This document shows positions 45,901 through 54,148 of a stretch of 64,000 nt of DNA, in pieces. Within the stretch, counting starts at the first letter, position 1; each line of letters begins with the position of its first letter. Source of the stretch: Curvibacter sp. AEP1-3 (GTDB lineage: Bacteria > Pseudomonadota > Gammaproteobacteria > Burkholderiales > Burkholderiaceae_C). A program made the translations under genes and the position numbers. The notes beneath the pieces are model-generated. The model was not told the DNA's origin. It did not search any database and saw only the letters and a program-made list of their open reading frames with translations. The stretch lies in assembly GCF_002163715.1 (NCBI RefSeq), contig NZ_CP015698.1, positions 1,798,001-1,862,000 of the forward strand. The letters are read 5' to 3'.

Positions 45901-48065
45901 TTGCCCGACCCATCGGTCCACACGCTACGACTAAAACTCTCACCGGGCAACTGGGCGGTGAACGTTTTGGTGCTGCCGTCTTCGCTGACAACGCCGGTCA
46001 ATACGACGCCGTTGGCATACCCGTAAGTGAGGTTCCTGGAACCATCAGGGTTGGTGCTGACGCTGGAACTCACCGCAGATGTGAACGCAGGATTTCCAGC
46101 GGCAGTTCCCAAGGTGTTGCCATCCGGACTGGCCGTGCTGGTGACACTGCCGTCGGGGTTGACGGTAAGTGTGCTTCCATCGTCATAGGTGACGGTGGTG
46201 CCGCGTTGATTCGAATCAATCGGCAGGTCACTTGCCAGTTCTTTGCGACCATCCACTGCACGATCCAGTTGCCCGATGGAGGTGTCTGGCTGAGGTGCAT
46301 CAGTATTTGGAGCAGGTGGCGTTACGCCCGCTTCTTTACCGGTCTCAGTTGGCAGGGTCTCTGGTGCTCCGGTGATGCTGACCTCGGCGACCGTTTGGCC
46401 TTTGAGCAGGTCTCGGTAGAGGTAGACGGGTTGGCCTGCGGCGTCGGTGCTAAGGGTTTTTTCGATATGGCTAAGCACCGGGCCCGTGTCAGAACTGAAA
46501 CGAAACTCTTCCGCTTTGATCAACTGCCCATGCAAATACTGCGCACTGACAATCGAATAAGACTCTCCGCCTAGCCCATTTCCTTCATAAGATTTACTGA
46601 TTACGGAAACCATCCCACTGCCATCATTGCTGGGGTTGGTATAAGTAAATGTATTTGCTGACTCGCTTCGCTGGAGTGTGACGCCTCCCGCGTAAAAGTA
46701 CTTTACGTCACCGTTTTCGAACTTCTGCGGCACATAAACAAAAGTACCCGCATTTACTTTATCGGCGGACACAATCGAAGGATTGTTAGACAGCACTGCT
46801 CTATAGAACTCGTCGGGGCTTTTAAAGCCAAATTCAGCATTCTTCTGCAGTGCCCACAAATCCGAAAGACTCCCCCCATTTTTAATCACAGCACCATGAT
46901 CTTTTTCATTTAAAGAAACGAAATCAGCGCTAACTCGCGGTAACTTCAGGGCTTCTTCGCTATTTGAGATAGCAGGAATATCTGTTAGATTTACAGCTAC
47001 ACCATCAACTTTTTCGGTATTTCCCTTGACGTCAGACACTGTACTGATGGGCAACCCATTTGCTTCAAATATGCCATTTTTGATCACTCCTGGAACTCGA
47101 ACCTCGACGAATTTTCCTTCCGAAGTTTGAATAGTCGTGACCTGAAAGACTACGCCGGTTTGGCCGATTTTTTCGTATTGAATACTGCCGGGCAAATATC
47201 CAGAGGCGGATAGGCCTAAGGAATAATTTAGTGCGACTTGCCGCTGGTAGTTGGCTTGGAGATTAGCAGTCACCGGATCTGGAAAGCCTTCTATTTTTGC
47301 AATATTTAACAAGCCATGTTGATTTGCAATGTGACCAGCTCTCAAACCCAATTCAAGTGAAAGTACACCATCTTGTTGCAAGCTATTCAGGTAATTGACG
47401 TCCGTCTTTAGTTTTTCGAGGCCCTTTGAAGTAATGACATCAGCACCTGGTGCGTCTTCCCCTGAGAGACTTACTGTTGTGTATTTACGTACTTGAAAAT
47501 CACCGGGACTCCATGAATAGTCTCGCATCAAATCCGGAAGACCTTGTTGAGCAATCGTGTCCTTCAAGGCACTAAACTCAGTGGAATTAATCTGTTGCCC
47601 TACCCCCGGTCCATCAATACTGACGCCTCGGAGTCCAAAAAATTTGGCAGCAAGCTGATAGAGCCCACCTCCAGCAGAATGTCCTGACCCATCAAGCTTT
47701 GAGCGAGCATCGTCAAAGGACAATGAATCACTGCGGGTTTGAATGGTCTTGATTGATGCAGCTACAAACTGAATGGCATCCGTCATTTGCGAATTCCACT
47801 TTCCAGTGGCAAACGCGAAATCAAGGGAAGCATCACTTTTGAGCGAAAGTGGATTCAGGCTGTCGGTTCCGCGAATCGAAACCCGATAATTGCCATTACC
47901 ATCTGTCATCAATTGACCGGCAAAACCAGTGCTTGTTTGCGTAAAATTCTTTACGTTTACCGCTGTCCAACCCGCAGGCATTTCGTCTGTTCCGGAATTA
48001 TTGGATTTGTAGCCTACTTGGGCATTTACCAAATAGCCTAGAAGTTGGTTTTGTGTATCAGCCAT
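39975..48065 (-). CDS. 2696-aa multidomain T1SS protein: lipase-like, RTX, cadherin-like repeats
   Basis: Strong Shine-Dalgarno (AAAGGAGG) before ATG 48065. Residues 1 to about 240 form a lipase-like alpha/beta hydrolase with the elbow GSGHSAGGGL (Ser130) and a YRVSIRGTD strand. An Asp/Asn-rich region near 805 (VVIDMDGDGVEL) is followed by EF-hand-like loops DLNGDGQIS, DTNGDGVVN and DGNSNGVTD. RTX nonapeptides (GGAGNDLLDGG type) span about 1040-1310. About eight cadherin-like units ending VNDAP/INDAP cover about 1480-2330. A second Asp-rich block (IDLNGDGIKY, DKNGDGIIK, DTDKDGRLT, DKNQDGVTD) precedes an Ala/Gln-rich C-terminus that would hold the secretion signal. This is an exported Ca-dependent protein, toxin or adhesin with a possible lipase activity. 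Confidence 0.92.
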   Translation of the reverse strand: MADTQNQLLGYLVNAQVGYKSNNSGTDEMPAGWTAVNVKNFTQTSTGFAGQLMTDGNGNYRVSIRGTDSLNPLSLKSDASLDFAFATGKWNSQMTDAIQFVAASIKTIQTRSDSLSFDDARSKLDGSGHSAGGGLYQLAAKFFGLRGVSIDGPGVGQQINSTEFSALKDTIAQQGLPDLMRDYSWSPGDFQVRKYTTVSLSGEDAPGADVITSKGLEKLKTDVNYLNSLQQDGVLSLELGLRAGHIANQHGLLNIAKIEGFPDPVTANLQANYQRQVALNYSLGLSASGYLPGSIQYEKIGQTGVVFQVTTIQTSEGKFVEVRVPGVIKNGIFEANGLPISTVSDVKGNTEKVDGVAVNLTDIPAISNSEEALKLPRVSADFVSLNEKDHGAVIKNGGSLSDLWALQKNAEFGFKSPDEFYRAVLSNNPSIVSADKVNAGTFVYVPQKFENGDVKYFYAGGVTLQRSESANTFTYTNPSNDGSGMVSVISKSYEGNGLGGESYSIVSAQYLHGQLIKAEEFRFSSDTGPVLSHIEKTLSTDAAGQPVYLYRDLLKGQTVAEVSITGAPETLPTETGKEAGVTPPAPNTDAPQPDTSIGQLDRAVDGRKELASDLPIDSNQRGTTVTYDDGSTLTVNPDGSVTSTASPDGNTLGTAAGNPAFTSAVSSSVSTNPDGSRNLTYGYANGVVLTGVVSEDGSTKTFTAQLPGESFSRSVWTDGSGNPITSGDGSVVTGGAIPGTDTSYDSGAYNHPTNSTPDSNPAAGSTDTGNSSNSSNRPSTPSSDSDSGGSNYSNEGRNYSSSSSDSDPVVIDMDGDGVELIARSASNVFFDSLGDGYLHHTGWVGKDDALLAEDLNGDGQISLGSEIAFAARTSEADTDLQALMKLHDTNGDGVVNAADAGFEKLLLWKDGNSNGVTDAGELQTLAQAGLVSISGQRRIVNYSGGDAEISAMSTANFVQNGQTVSRAVADVTFKVETDGYKVLGVNADGTTRVGTLDGQTLVQAQADKAMNLTLDSNTQGAIGSRLGDTIIAKTASWLSGGAGDDTLMGSAQDDWLQGGSGKDILVGGDGNDTLVIDAQDLPAFVQGGKGFDIVVVEGAAGVKMDLALSTVEAAFGGSGADTFSTSGPGSIVVDGREGDDTLSGGASADRLYGGAGSDNLSGGAGNDLLDGGMGADSMDGGVGDDVYVVDSTGDVITEAADQGVDTVQSSLLNAVLGANLENLQLTANAKADGLGNALNNVMVGNAFDNTLDGGEGNDTLTGGRGNDNLIGGSGNDTYVYALGDGHDTLRKGTGNSGVDTIQLGAGIYGSDITTVRSGEDLLIGIQAGKGSLTVTDFFLSDGEGRNRVQYLRFDNGATWNLDAEYVAYGVSLGSASPWSGGGNQVGTPLVTTALGTDFLTTSTAPDPEAVKRALRQYFDQVHTNPDTGATTFARVFEGSEDTQFRIKAADLLAGLTGATLMSVQDAAGGHLSRDTQGDVLFDPAANAHGTGYFSYTVQDSAGRQSTGMVWLNVASVNDAPVANSDNFTTLEDSTLSLAISQLLANDTDADMATDSNERLEVVQVGKAQHGSVQWVNGRVVFTADADFQGQASFEYSVADAAGAVSTAVAHVNVIGVNDAPITSGQSAKIYARPDALLRIEAATLLGYVKDADLIYGDTLKLAKVVSIGSGNAWQQKDGSVLFKAGSLGDTVLTLQIVDSQGASVQVPVTINVSAGNSAASALLPGPDQASEDTSIRIASTLTIVNVVSTQHGNTAMDANGTLVFTPDTNYNGSAQVIYTVRNTDGSTQQNTLDFTVAAINDAPVVVKQLPAQAMEEDGTLTVLAATLLASVDDVDIRTNGQRIRLSGVSDASTGTVALNSVGNVVFTPGKDFNGVATFRYWVTDDAGASVGAWGSVNVSAVNDAPVPLAQKYELLEDETRTFSTQALIANAALVDVDTKTNGDVLRILSVSMANGYENKGTVTLDTVGNVVFKPKADYNGVVQFNYTVADSAGATGSNTVTLNLAAINDAPVANALSTALTNGVEDNVKTISFSELIRNFTDVDGDALTVKSVTGANGGQVSIQNGQVVFTPNKDFAGNASFVYTVADTSGANASATATVAFTNVNDAPVAAYKKIDGRALEDTPLRINLSDLAQGAYDADGDKLSVTSITPVSNGTATIDWAAQQVVFQGAANFNGVARFNYTLSDPSGATSTQVVDVNVAAVNDNPTVRARTGFTVAEDGVWSSSQDPNASGWIRLSNFVASMGSTDVDGDPLTSTEFWAYNHIAATQKDGNDLLVRLEQNYSGDAGFAYRVRDNQGGFADGQVQFNVVAQNDRPWLVGLSGWPNGGAYIGGNFNARIYGADIDSPSTNLGAGIGSAPAHGDVSMSQATWTNYDEFGKVASSGTLPATWDLSYTNHYGDEYSGQAGFNVDVWDNQGGWARQYVETYHQGTRASSGGKPVAIDLNGDGIKYTDLDDSKVLFDINGDGARDLLSWTAADDGMIVFDKNGDGIIKDLDEVSFLSYLAGSMTDLEGLSGFDTDKDGRLTAKDAQWSKFGVWQDKNQDGVTDAGEFKGLDAWNIQAINLKSDQMMDQVGDVYIMGKSTFERSDGSTGEIADVAFRYLDGADTSASNKPKTFNLDVEGVIRKRLEDAHNQGTSDAELRNMLQRFIADVASAGHRTVEVQGGEAVAWNDAMYADSALSEQLLAQQAQLQAA

Positions 48066-48084
48066 CAGTTTCCTCCTTTGTTAA

Positions 48085-49044
48085 TCATTTATTCAATTCA
48101 GGCAACGCACGTTTGATTAATTGCTTGAATTCACTCGCCCCTTTTTCATCGACCTGCCGCACTTGCGCTACAAACTTTTTGGGAAGGTAAATCACGTGTG
48201 CATAGTCCGTTCTCAAGTCACGTACCTCATCATCACGGGTTTCATTCGGCATATCGATGACGAGTGCAAAATCATTCACTTTCAGTGGAACCATTCTGGG
48301 GTTACCAAATCCCCCCATACTTCCGTGGACACTCAGATAGTTGTACCCAGGCAATAGGTTTTCATAAAATTGAATTTGATACAAGGCCAAGATTGGCCAT
48401 ACAGGTTTACTGCCCTTGTATCCAATCATGGAGAGATTTTCATATTTCTTTTGCTTTCCAGGTCTTTCGGCGTATTCTTTATCAACATCAATTTGTCTTT
48501 TATTAATATTGCTGCTCAGCACATGTTTTGAGGCGGGGATCATGTAAAAAGCTCTATGCGAATACTTTGTATCCGAGATTGCTTTAATTGGGATATTACT
48601 CTTGTAGTAAATTTCAAAGACATGGTCTATGCCAGCGCTACAAACTTCTTTATTGCCTCCAAATCCACACTGTTCAGCTCCCTGTGGCAGAGTTCTGTAA
48701 GCAATGGCATCGGCGCCTTTGAGTTCCTTGTCGATAAAGCTCTCAGGCATGCAGTATTTGGCTGCGAACTCAGGCGTTACAGCCCAGATGTATTCATCTT
48801 TGGTGTATCTGACTCGGTTCGGACGCGGGCCGCTGTAGTAGCCGTCGGTGCACGATTTGTATTTTTTTTCCAGCTCCCCATACTCTTGTTGGGTCAGTTG
48901 TCTGTTTTCTGCTTGTTGAGAAAAAGCTTTCACAGTAGATGCTGCAAATAACAACATTGCAATGAATTTGAAAAATATAAGAATTGCACCTCTGCATTTA
49001 TTGCCACCTAAACTTGTTACTTGAGTTTTTGTAAGTGCGTTCAT
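48085..49044 (-). CDS. Hypothetical exported protein, 319 aa, upstream of giant T1SS protein
   Basis: Not recognised. The N-terminus has a hydrophobic signal (ILIFFKFIAMLLFAASTVKA, likely cleaved near AFSQQ), preceded by a basic stretch. Paired Cys residues (CTDGYYSGPRP, KYCMPESF, QCGFGG, VCSAGIDH) suggest disulfides in the periplasm. AAGGAAG precedes the ATG. It ends 19 bp before the giant gene's start, so the two are probably co-transcribed. An immunity, chaperone or accessory role is possible only by position. Confidence 0.75.
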   Translation of the reverse strand: MNALTKTQVTSLGGNKCRGAILIFFKFIAMLLFAASTVKAFSQQAENRQLTQQEYGELEKKYKSCTDGYYSGPRPNRVRYTKDEYIWAVTPEFAAKYCMPESFIDKELKGADAIAYRTLPQGAEQCGFGGNKEVCSAGIDHVFEIYYKSNIPIKAISDTKYSHRAFYMIPASKHVLSSNINKRQIDVDKEYAERPGKQKKYENLSMIGYKGSKPVWPILALYQIQFYENLLPGYNYLSVHGSMGGFGNPRMVPLKVNDFALVIDMPNETRDDEVRDLRTDYAHVIYLPKKFVAQVRQVDEKGASEFKQLIKRALPELNK

Positions 49045-49239
49045 GCTTCTTCCTTTTCTCCGCTTTTCAATGGGATCGACTGGGCAGCTTGCTCTCTATT
49101 GGAATAGTTGTATCTCTGGACTGGTATCAGTAGTCTTATTAATCTACCAATCCAGGCTTCTTCCATTACAAAATGCAAACTACGAATATTTGTTGGGCAC
49201 ATTTTCTTCAGCTGCAGACTTAGGTGCTGCCTTTTCCTT

Positions 49240-50562
49240 TTAACGTGGCAATCCAATAATCCAGGCCTTACCAGTCTTGACATCGAGCCATTGAACACTC
49301 CATGAAATGGATGGTCGTGCATCACCAACTACGCTTATCACGGCTGAATTTGAAGGTGCAATCGATGCAGACATAGATAAGGAAACCTTGGAAAAGCACT
49401 CTTCATGACGAAGCGGCTCATTCAAGAATCGAAAGCAAGTACCAACCCCTCTGCGATCGAATACAGCAAGCTTCCCGTCTCTGGAGACATCCCGTACGAT
49501 CAACCACATGTGATCGTCCACCGGCTCCCAAAGGACTTGGCCGTCTTTCTCCACCTTCTTGAGCGTAGGAAAGTACGGCCGTACGGGGTCTCGGGGACCT
49601 TCAATGACAACCGTCATGTTTCTGCCGAACTTGCTCATATAGATGACCTCACGCAGTTCGCCGGTACGTGGTTCAGGCTTCAGAAAATCGCGTCCATTTG
49701 GTCGTTTGGGATAATCCTCTGCCGCCAACATCAAACGCTTGCCATCTGGCATATACCTCGGCGTAACCTTTGGAAAGGCCGCTTGGTAGTCGGTCTTTTG
49801 CACTGTGCGTTGGGTGGCTACATCGAGTTCTTTGACATCCCAAGCACCGCCACCCATGCCGCCTTGGAGTTGATTGCTCACGCCCCAATACAAAATGCGT
49901 GTGCCGTCTTGGGTCAGGCTGGGATATAGATAGGTGTTGAATGGATCACTGGTGAGCTCCTTTATCTTTTTTCCATTCAGATTGAGCAGAACAAGCTTGT
50001 TGCATGACTGGCGCGTGGGTTCCGATGGAGGGGGCGAGGTGCAAGGTGCGTATTCCTGAGCAAAGATGGCATCCCCATTCCAGGTGTATGCAACATCTCC
50101 ATAGCTCGCATCCGCATTGAGATCGGGAAGGTTTTTCCATCGATCTCCTCGGATGTCATAGCGCAAGATCTTGCATTGCAATCTGTCGCGCTTGACGTAG
50201 GGGTCAGGACACGCGGTCACGATGAAGTTGCTCTCATCTGGAGCGAAGTTCACAGTTTCCGGATACCAGCCCACATTGACCGGAAACTTGGCTGTCTCTG
50301 CTTTTTCCGACAGCATCGGTTGCGCAACAGCTTGCAATGCGATGACGTAAAGTGAGATCAGTATAAAAATCTCGACCAGTCCGTTCAGCATTTGCTTGCG
50401 ACTTGGAATGCTGACGTCGGAAAAGATGTATCGCAGACCGTCCTTCAACAGGAGTCTGTCCACAACGTACCTAAAGAAAATTTTCAGGGAATGCGTTGGT
50501 ACCCAACGCCTCAACGCCAACAAATAGGCGCCCCTACGGACAGCCGCCTCCCCAGTAACCAT
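49240..50562 (-). CDS. TolB/WD40-like beta-propeller protein, exported or membrane-anchored
   Basis: 440 residues from the first ATG. A hydrophobic segment (VEIFILISLYVIALQAVAQP) begins near residue 65, so the true start may be ATG 50388 (MLNGLVEIFILIS), giving a 382-residue protein with a normal signal peptide. The rest shows recurring propeller strands such as FAPDESNFIVTACPD, SLTQDGTRILYWGVSN, RYMPDGKRLMLAAEDYP and VSRDGKLAVFDRRG, typical of WD40-like PD40 repeats. It lies 195 bp upstream of the 319-aa gene, same strand, and may belong to the T1SS-2 transcription unit. Function unknown. Confidence 0.75.
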   Translation of the reverse strand: MVTGEAAVRRGAYLLALRRWVPTHSLKIFFRYVVDRLLLKDGLRYIFSDVSIPSRKQMLNGLVEIFILISLYVIALQAVAQPMLSEKAETAKFPVNVGWYPETVNFAPDESNFIVTACPDPYVKRDRLQCKILRYDIRGDRWKNLPDLNADASYGDVAYTWNGDAIFAQEYAPCTSPPPSEPTRQSCNKLVLLNLNGKKIKELTSDPFNTYLYPSLTQDGTRILYWGVSNQLQGGMGGGAWDVKELDVATQRTVQKTDYQAAFPKVTPRYMPDGKRLMLAAEDYPKRPNGRDFLKPEPRTGELREVIYMSKFGRNMTVVIEGPRDPVRPYFPTLKKVEKDGQVLWEPVDDHMWLIVRDVSRDGKLAVFDRRGVGTCFRFLNEPLRHEECFSKVSLSMSASIAPSNSAVISVVGDARPSISWSVQWLDVKTGKAWIIGLPR

Positions 50563-52266
50563 GAATGCCCCTCAGCACATGCGGTGGCTATAGCCACTCG
50601 TATATTTCTAACTTCTCAGTTCGTTCCAACACTACGAACCAAACTGTTTATATCGGTGGGCTTCGAGAGGGTTCGCTGCAATTGTGTACTGCAAGACAGA
50701 TTTCAACGATTGGATGCTTATCCAAGGGTTGTGCCTAGGTTGAGACAGGCACAGAGAGCGACTTTGACTGAACGCGCCATGGACAAATTGCAATCTACGC
50801 CAGGGGCGTAGTACCTTGGATGGGAAGAGAAGAACGCCGGTATCCCTCGACGATAGCGTTAGTCAAGTCGTCTTGCGTGACCAATGATACTTGCTGCTCA
50901 TACAAAGCAATCATGTTGTTGATCGCCGTGTTGATTTCCGCCGCACCCCCGTTGGGTCAGGGTTCAGCGCAATTCAACAGGCCCACCAATAGCGCGATAT
51001 CCGTCAGCAGCAGCCTTGCCCGATCCACTCACTGGAAGTGGAGGGATGCCAAAGTTATCGCATTCCAAATTTCGGCAAAAGTTGAGCTGCAACCCCTCAA
51101 AGTCGACTGGGATCCGACCTTGACCCCCAACCTGCTTGCGTTTGTAGCTTCGCGCCAAAAAGAAACCTCCGGTGTAATACCGACGGTTTTACCAGACTCG
51201 GAGTTCCGTCAACACTTTAATTGAACGGCTCGCCCGGTCTAGCGGGGGGCTTTTCACAATCGAAGTCTAGGTCGAATTGGTGTCACTTTATGGGGTGGAA
51301 AGGTCAACTTTATGTGGTTGAAATCTAACATTATGGGGTAACCCACACCTTTGCAATGCATCTAGTGATTTTCTGCACGCAGACTTAGCACAGCAGCCAC
51401 CGACTTCTGCTCATTTGTACCCAGGCAAACAATTGGCGCCGCGCGCTTTATAACAAATTTTTTATAGTCGTTGTGATTGCAAATTGCAAAGCATTTGAAG
51501 TGTGCAAAGCGCAGTGAGTAGTAATAAGTGGCGACATCCTAAGTCGCCCAGTACTTAAATCAGGGGAATGGTTTGTTTATAGGTCTTTGCGTTCCTACGA
51601 CTTCGTCATCCGGTGGTTCTTTAGACCTTCTACAAGCAGGAAGGCTGCGAAAGTCATCTCAAGTTCTTGCCTTAATAATGAAGAACTCCGACTACCTCGC
51701 AGGCTCAGGGATAGCGCAACCCAATCACGTTTTAACCGAAACATTTGACTGGCCAGTTCTTGCCACCGTGGGTAGGGTGATAACTGTCAGATGGGGCAAT
51801 GTCTGGGCACCGCCTGTGTCAATTGTTGGTGAAGAGCGCAAAAAGCCGTCCTCGCCAAGTACTTTGCGACCACGTGTCTGCAGTCCCAGCGCCAAGAGTT
51901 GTCTACCGGCACCCATATTCTCACAGTCATCCACGAGCAGGCGGGCGCAGTCCGCTTCAATGGCGCTAGAAAAGATCAGCCCTCACCGGCGTGCCTACCT
52001 CGAATGCCACACCCCCTGCACAGTGGTGACACCGAACCTGCGCTACTTCGAGCAAGGATTGGAGAAGTTCAAGCGGGTCGCAATTCAGCTTAGTTTCAGG
52101 ATCAGGGTGCAGAGGAACAGTATCTCGCTTGGTTTGCGCAGCGCCAATATGTAACCCCTGGCACAAGGATTCGAAATTTCATCCTCCGCTTTTGACGCAA
52201 ATCTGTTGGATTCAGATTATCGAGAACGGAGTAACTACTTACCTTTCCATTCAGAACTAATCCACT
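50563..52266. other. 1.7-kb interval between T1SS-2 and polysaccharide loci, no confident gene
   Basis: Open frames at 50820-51224 (+) and 51573-52154 (+) show no domain, no good Shine-Dalgarno and atypical composition. The minus strand near 50830-50960 has a short protein-like string (INTAINNMIALYEQQVSLVT) broken by stops, perhaps a decayed gene. A weak GC-rich hairpin followed by TTTT lies at about 51232-51254. A set of spaced repeats is listed separately at 51281. Confidence 0.45.
51281..51340. repeat. Three spaced TTATGNGGT-type repeats, transposon-end-like
   Basis: TGTCACTTTATGGGGTGG at 51281, then CAACTTTATGTGGTTG and TAACATTATGGGGTAAC. The TTATG cores start at 51288, 51310 and 51331, a 22 and 21 bp periodicity. 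The TGT terminus and regularly spaced repeats are like the TnsB/TniA-binding sites at ends of Tn7-like and Tn5053-like elements. The opposite end was not found in the window. Confidence 0.45.
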
Positions 52267-53121
52267 ATGAATATTCTCGTTCTCGGCGTATCGGGCATGC
52301 TGGGCAGTGCCATGTATCGCGTACTCTCTGCTGATTCAAGTTTGAAGGTGTACGGCACAGCTCGCAGTGAGGGTGTTCGACAGAGATTTACTGTTGATTT
52401 GTCATCCAGAATCTTCACGGATGTGAACGCTGAAGACTTAGGTAGCCTTATAGATACTTTTGCAAACGCCCGTCCAGATGTGGTGATCAACTGTGTCGGG
52501 TTGGTCAAACAACTCAAGGATGCAAGCAATCCTTTACTTGCTGTGCCGATCAATACCTTGTTGCCTCACCATCTGGCCGCCTTATGTAAAGCAATTGGGG
52601 CCCGTTTGGTGCAGATCAGCACTGACTGCGTATTCTCAGGGTCCAAAGGAAATTACACAGAGACCGATTTTGCCGACGCCGACGATCTGTACGGGCGCAC
52701 CAAACTGCTGGGAGAGGTACACCAGCCCCACGCCATCACCCTGCGTACCTCCATCATTGGACATGAATTGAGTGGGCATAGAAGCCTAGTGGGTTGGTTT
52801 TTGGCACAGCAGAAGGCTGTCAAGGGATTTACTAAAGCCACCTTCTCCGGACTTCCAACTGTGGAGTTGGCCCACGTAGTAAGAGACTTTGTCCTGAAAG
52901 CGCCGAGTCTGCACGGGGTCTACCACGTTGCAGGTCAACCTATCAACAAATATGAACTCCTCAAACTGATAGGTGATGTTTATCAGAAGGACGTGGAAAT
53001 TATTGCAGACGAGTCTCTTGTGATCGACAGGTCTCTCAACGCCCAGCGCTTTAACCAGTCTACTGGATATCAAGCGCCTGATTGGCTAAGCCTAGTTCAA
53101 CGCATGCATGCATTTCAGTAA
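52267..53121 (+). CDS. RmlD-like SDR reductase for sugar-nucleotide synthesis
   Basis: 284 residues. The Rossmann start is LVLGVSGMLGSAM (GxxGxxG), with the catalytic YxxxK in DLYGRTKLLGEV and the Ser/Thr in QISTDCVFSG, as in RmlD-type 4-keto reductases. It heads an operon with a CapE/FnlA-like dehydratase and a WecB-like 2-epimerase, so it should reduce a UDP-4-keto-6-deoxy-HexNAc intermediate. CapF/FnlB reductases of the L-FucNAc pathway carry a C-terminal cupin, which is absent here. WbvR of the UDP-L-QuiNAc pathway is RmlD-like, so that product is favoured (inference). Confidence 0.88.
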   Translation: MNILVLGVSGMLGSAMYRVLSADSSLKVYGTARSEGVRQRFTVDLSSRIFTDVNAEDLGSLIDTFANARPDVVINCVGLVKQLKDASNPLLAVPINTLLPHHLAALCKAIGARLVQISTDCVFSGSKGNYTETDFADADDLYGRTKLLGEVHQPHAITLRTSIIGHELSGHRSLVGWFLAQQKAVKGFTKATFSGLPTVELAHVVRDFVLKAPSLHGVYHVAGQPINKYELLKLIGDVYQKDVEIIADESLVIDRSLNAQRFNQSTGYQAPDWLSLVQRMHAFQ

Positions 53122-53137
53122 TAGAGAAGAAGTCAAC

Positions 53138-54148
53138 ATGTTTCTGAACAAGACATTAATGATCACCGGAGGCACTGGCTCATTTGGCAATGCAGTGCTC
53201 AAACGTTTCTTGGAAACGGACGTCCGGGAAATTCGCATTTTCAGTCGCGATGAAAAAAAACAAGAGGACATGCGCATAGCGCTAAATCATCCTAAGCTGA
53301 AGTTTTACGTGGGTGATGTGCGCAACAACGAAAGCGTGTCAGAAGCACTTAAGGGTGTGAACTATGTGTTCCATGCCGCGGCACTCAAGCAGGTGCCGTC
53401 CTGTGAGTTTCACCCCATGGAGGCGGTCCGCACCAATGTACTGGGTACAGAGAATGTGATGAACGCGGCCATTGCCAACGGTGTGGAACGGGTAGTTGTG
53501 TTGAGCACCGATAAGGCCGTGAAGCCGATCAACGCAATGGGCATCTCCAAAGCGATGATGGAAAAGTTGATGGTGGCGAAGTCACGCATGCGTTGCGAGG
53601 GCGAAACCGTGTTTTGTGCCACACGCTATGGCAATGTCATGGCCTCGCGTGGCTCAGTGATTCCACTTTTTGCAGCGCAACTCAAAGAGGGCCGTGAGCT
53701 CACTGTAACCGACCCCAATATGACTCGGTTTCTGATGTCTCTCGACGATTCGGTAGACCTTGTCATCCATGCCTTTACGCACGGCCGTCAAGGAGACATT
53801 TTTGTACAAAAGGCCCCCGCGTCCACCATCGAAGTTCTGGCGGAAGCCATGTGTGCCATATTTGGCAAGGAGAATGCGGTGCGCGTCATTGGCACTCGCC
53901 ATGGAGAGAAACTATACGAGTCCCTGGTTTCACGGGAGGAACTGGCCATTGCCGAAGACATGGGCAAGTACTACCGCATTCCAGCAGACAACCGTGATCT
54001 CAACTACATGAAGTTCTCGGTGGAAGGCAAGGAAGAGATAGCCAACTTTGAAGACTACACCTCCCACAATACGCGCCGGCTCGACGTTGAAGACGTGAAG
54101 AAGTTGCTGTTGACACTCGACTATGTGCAGGAGCAGCTCAATGCCTAA
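53138..54148 (+). CDS. UDP-GlcNAc 5-inverting 4,6-dehydratase (CapE/FnlA/WbvB-like)
   Basis: 336 residues from ATG 53138 (MFLNKTLMITGGTGSFG); a longer ORF to 53108 overlaps the upstream gene. It has the NAD(P) motif TGGTGSFGNAV, LSTDKAVKPINAMGISKAMM with MxxxK in place of YxxxK as in the CapE/FnlA/PseB group, and TRYGNVMASRGSVIP. The enzyme removes water from UDP-GlcNAc and inverts C5, opening the route to UDP-2-acetamido-2,6-dideoxy-L-hexoses. It lies between the reductase and the epimerase of the same pathway. Confidence 0.93.
   Translation: MFLNKTLMITGGTGSFGNAVLKRFLETDVREIRIFSRDEKKQEDMRIALNHPKLKFYVGDVRNNESVSEALKGVNYVFHAAALKQVPSCEFHPMEAVRTNVLGTENVMNAAIANGVERVVVLSTDKAVKPINAMGISKAMMEKLMVAKSRMRCEGETVFCATRYGNVMASRGSVIPLFAAQLKEGRELTVTDPNMTRFLMSLDDSVDLVIHAFTHGRQGDIFVQKAPASTIEVLAEAMCAIFGKENAVRVIGTRHGEKLYESLVSREELAIAEDMGKYYRIPADNRDLNYMKFSVEGKEEIANFEDYTSHNTRRLDVEDVKKLLLTLDYVQEQLNA

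Noticed and set aside
49041..49328. 95-codon minus-strand ORF between the propeller and the 319-aa gene
   Set aside because: Overlaps the end of the propeller gene in another frame and shows no coding features.
50820..51224. 134-codon plus-strand ORF
   Set aside because: No domain; the opposite strand carries a more protein-like but stop-broken string, so this is probably a shadow of a decayed gene.
51573..52154. 193-codon plus-strand ORF upstream of the polysaccharide operon
   Set aside because: Ser/Arg/Pro-rich with no domain or Shine-Dalgarno; the length alone is not enough support.
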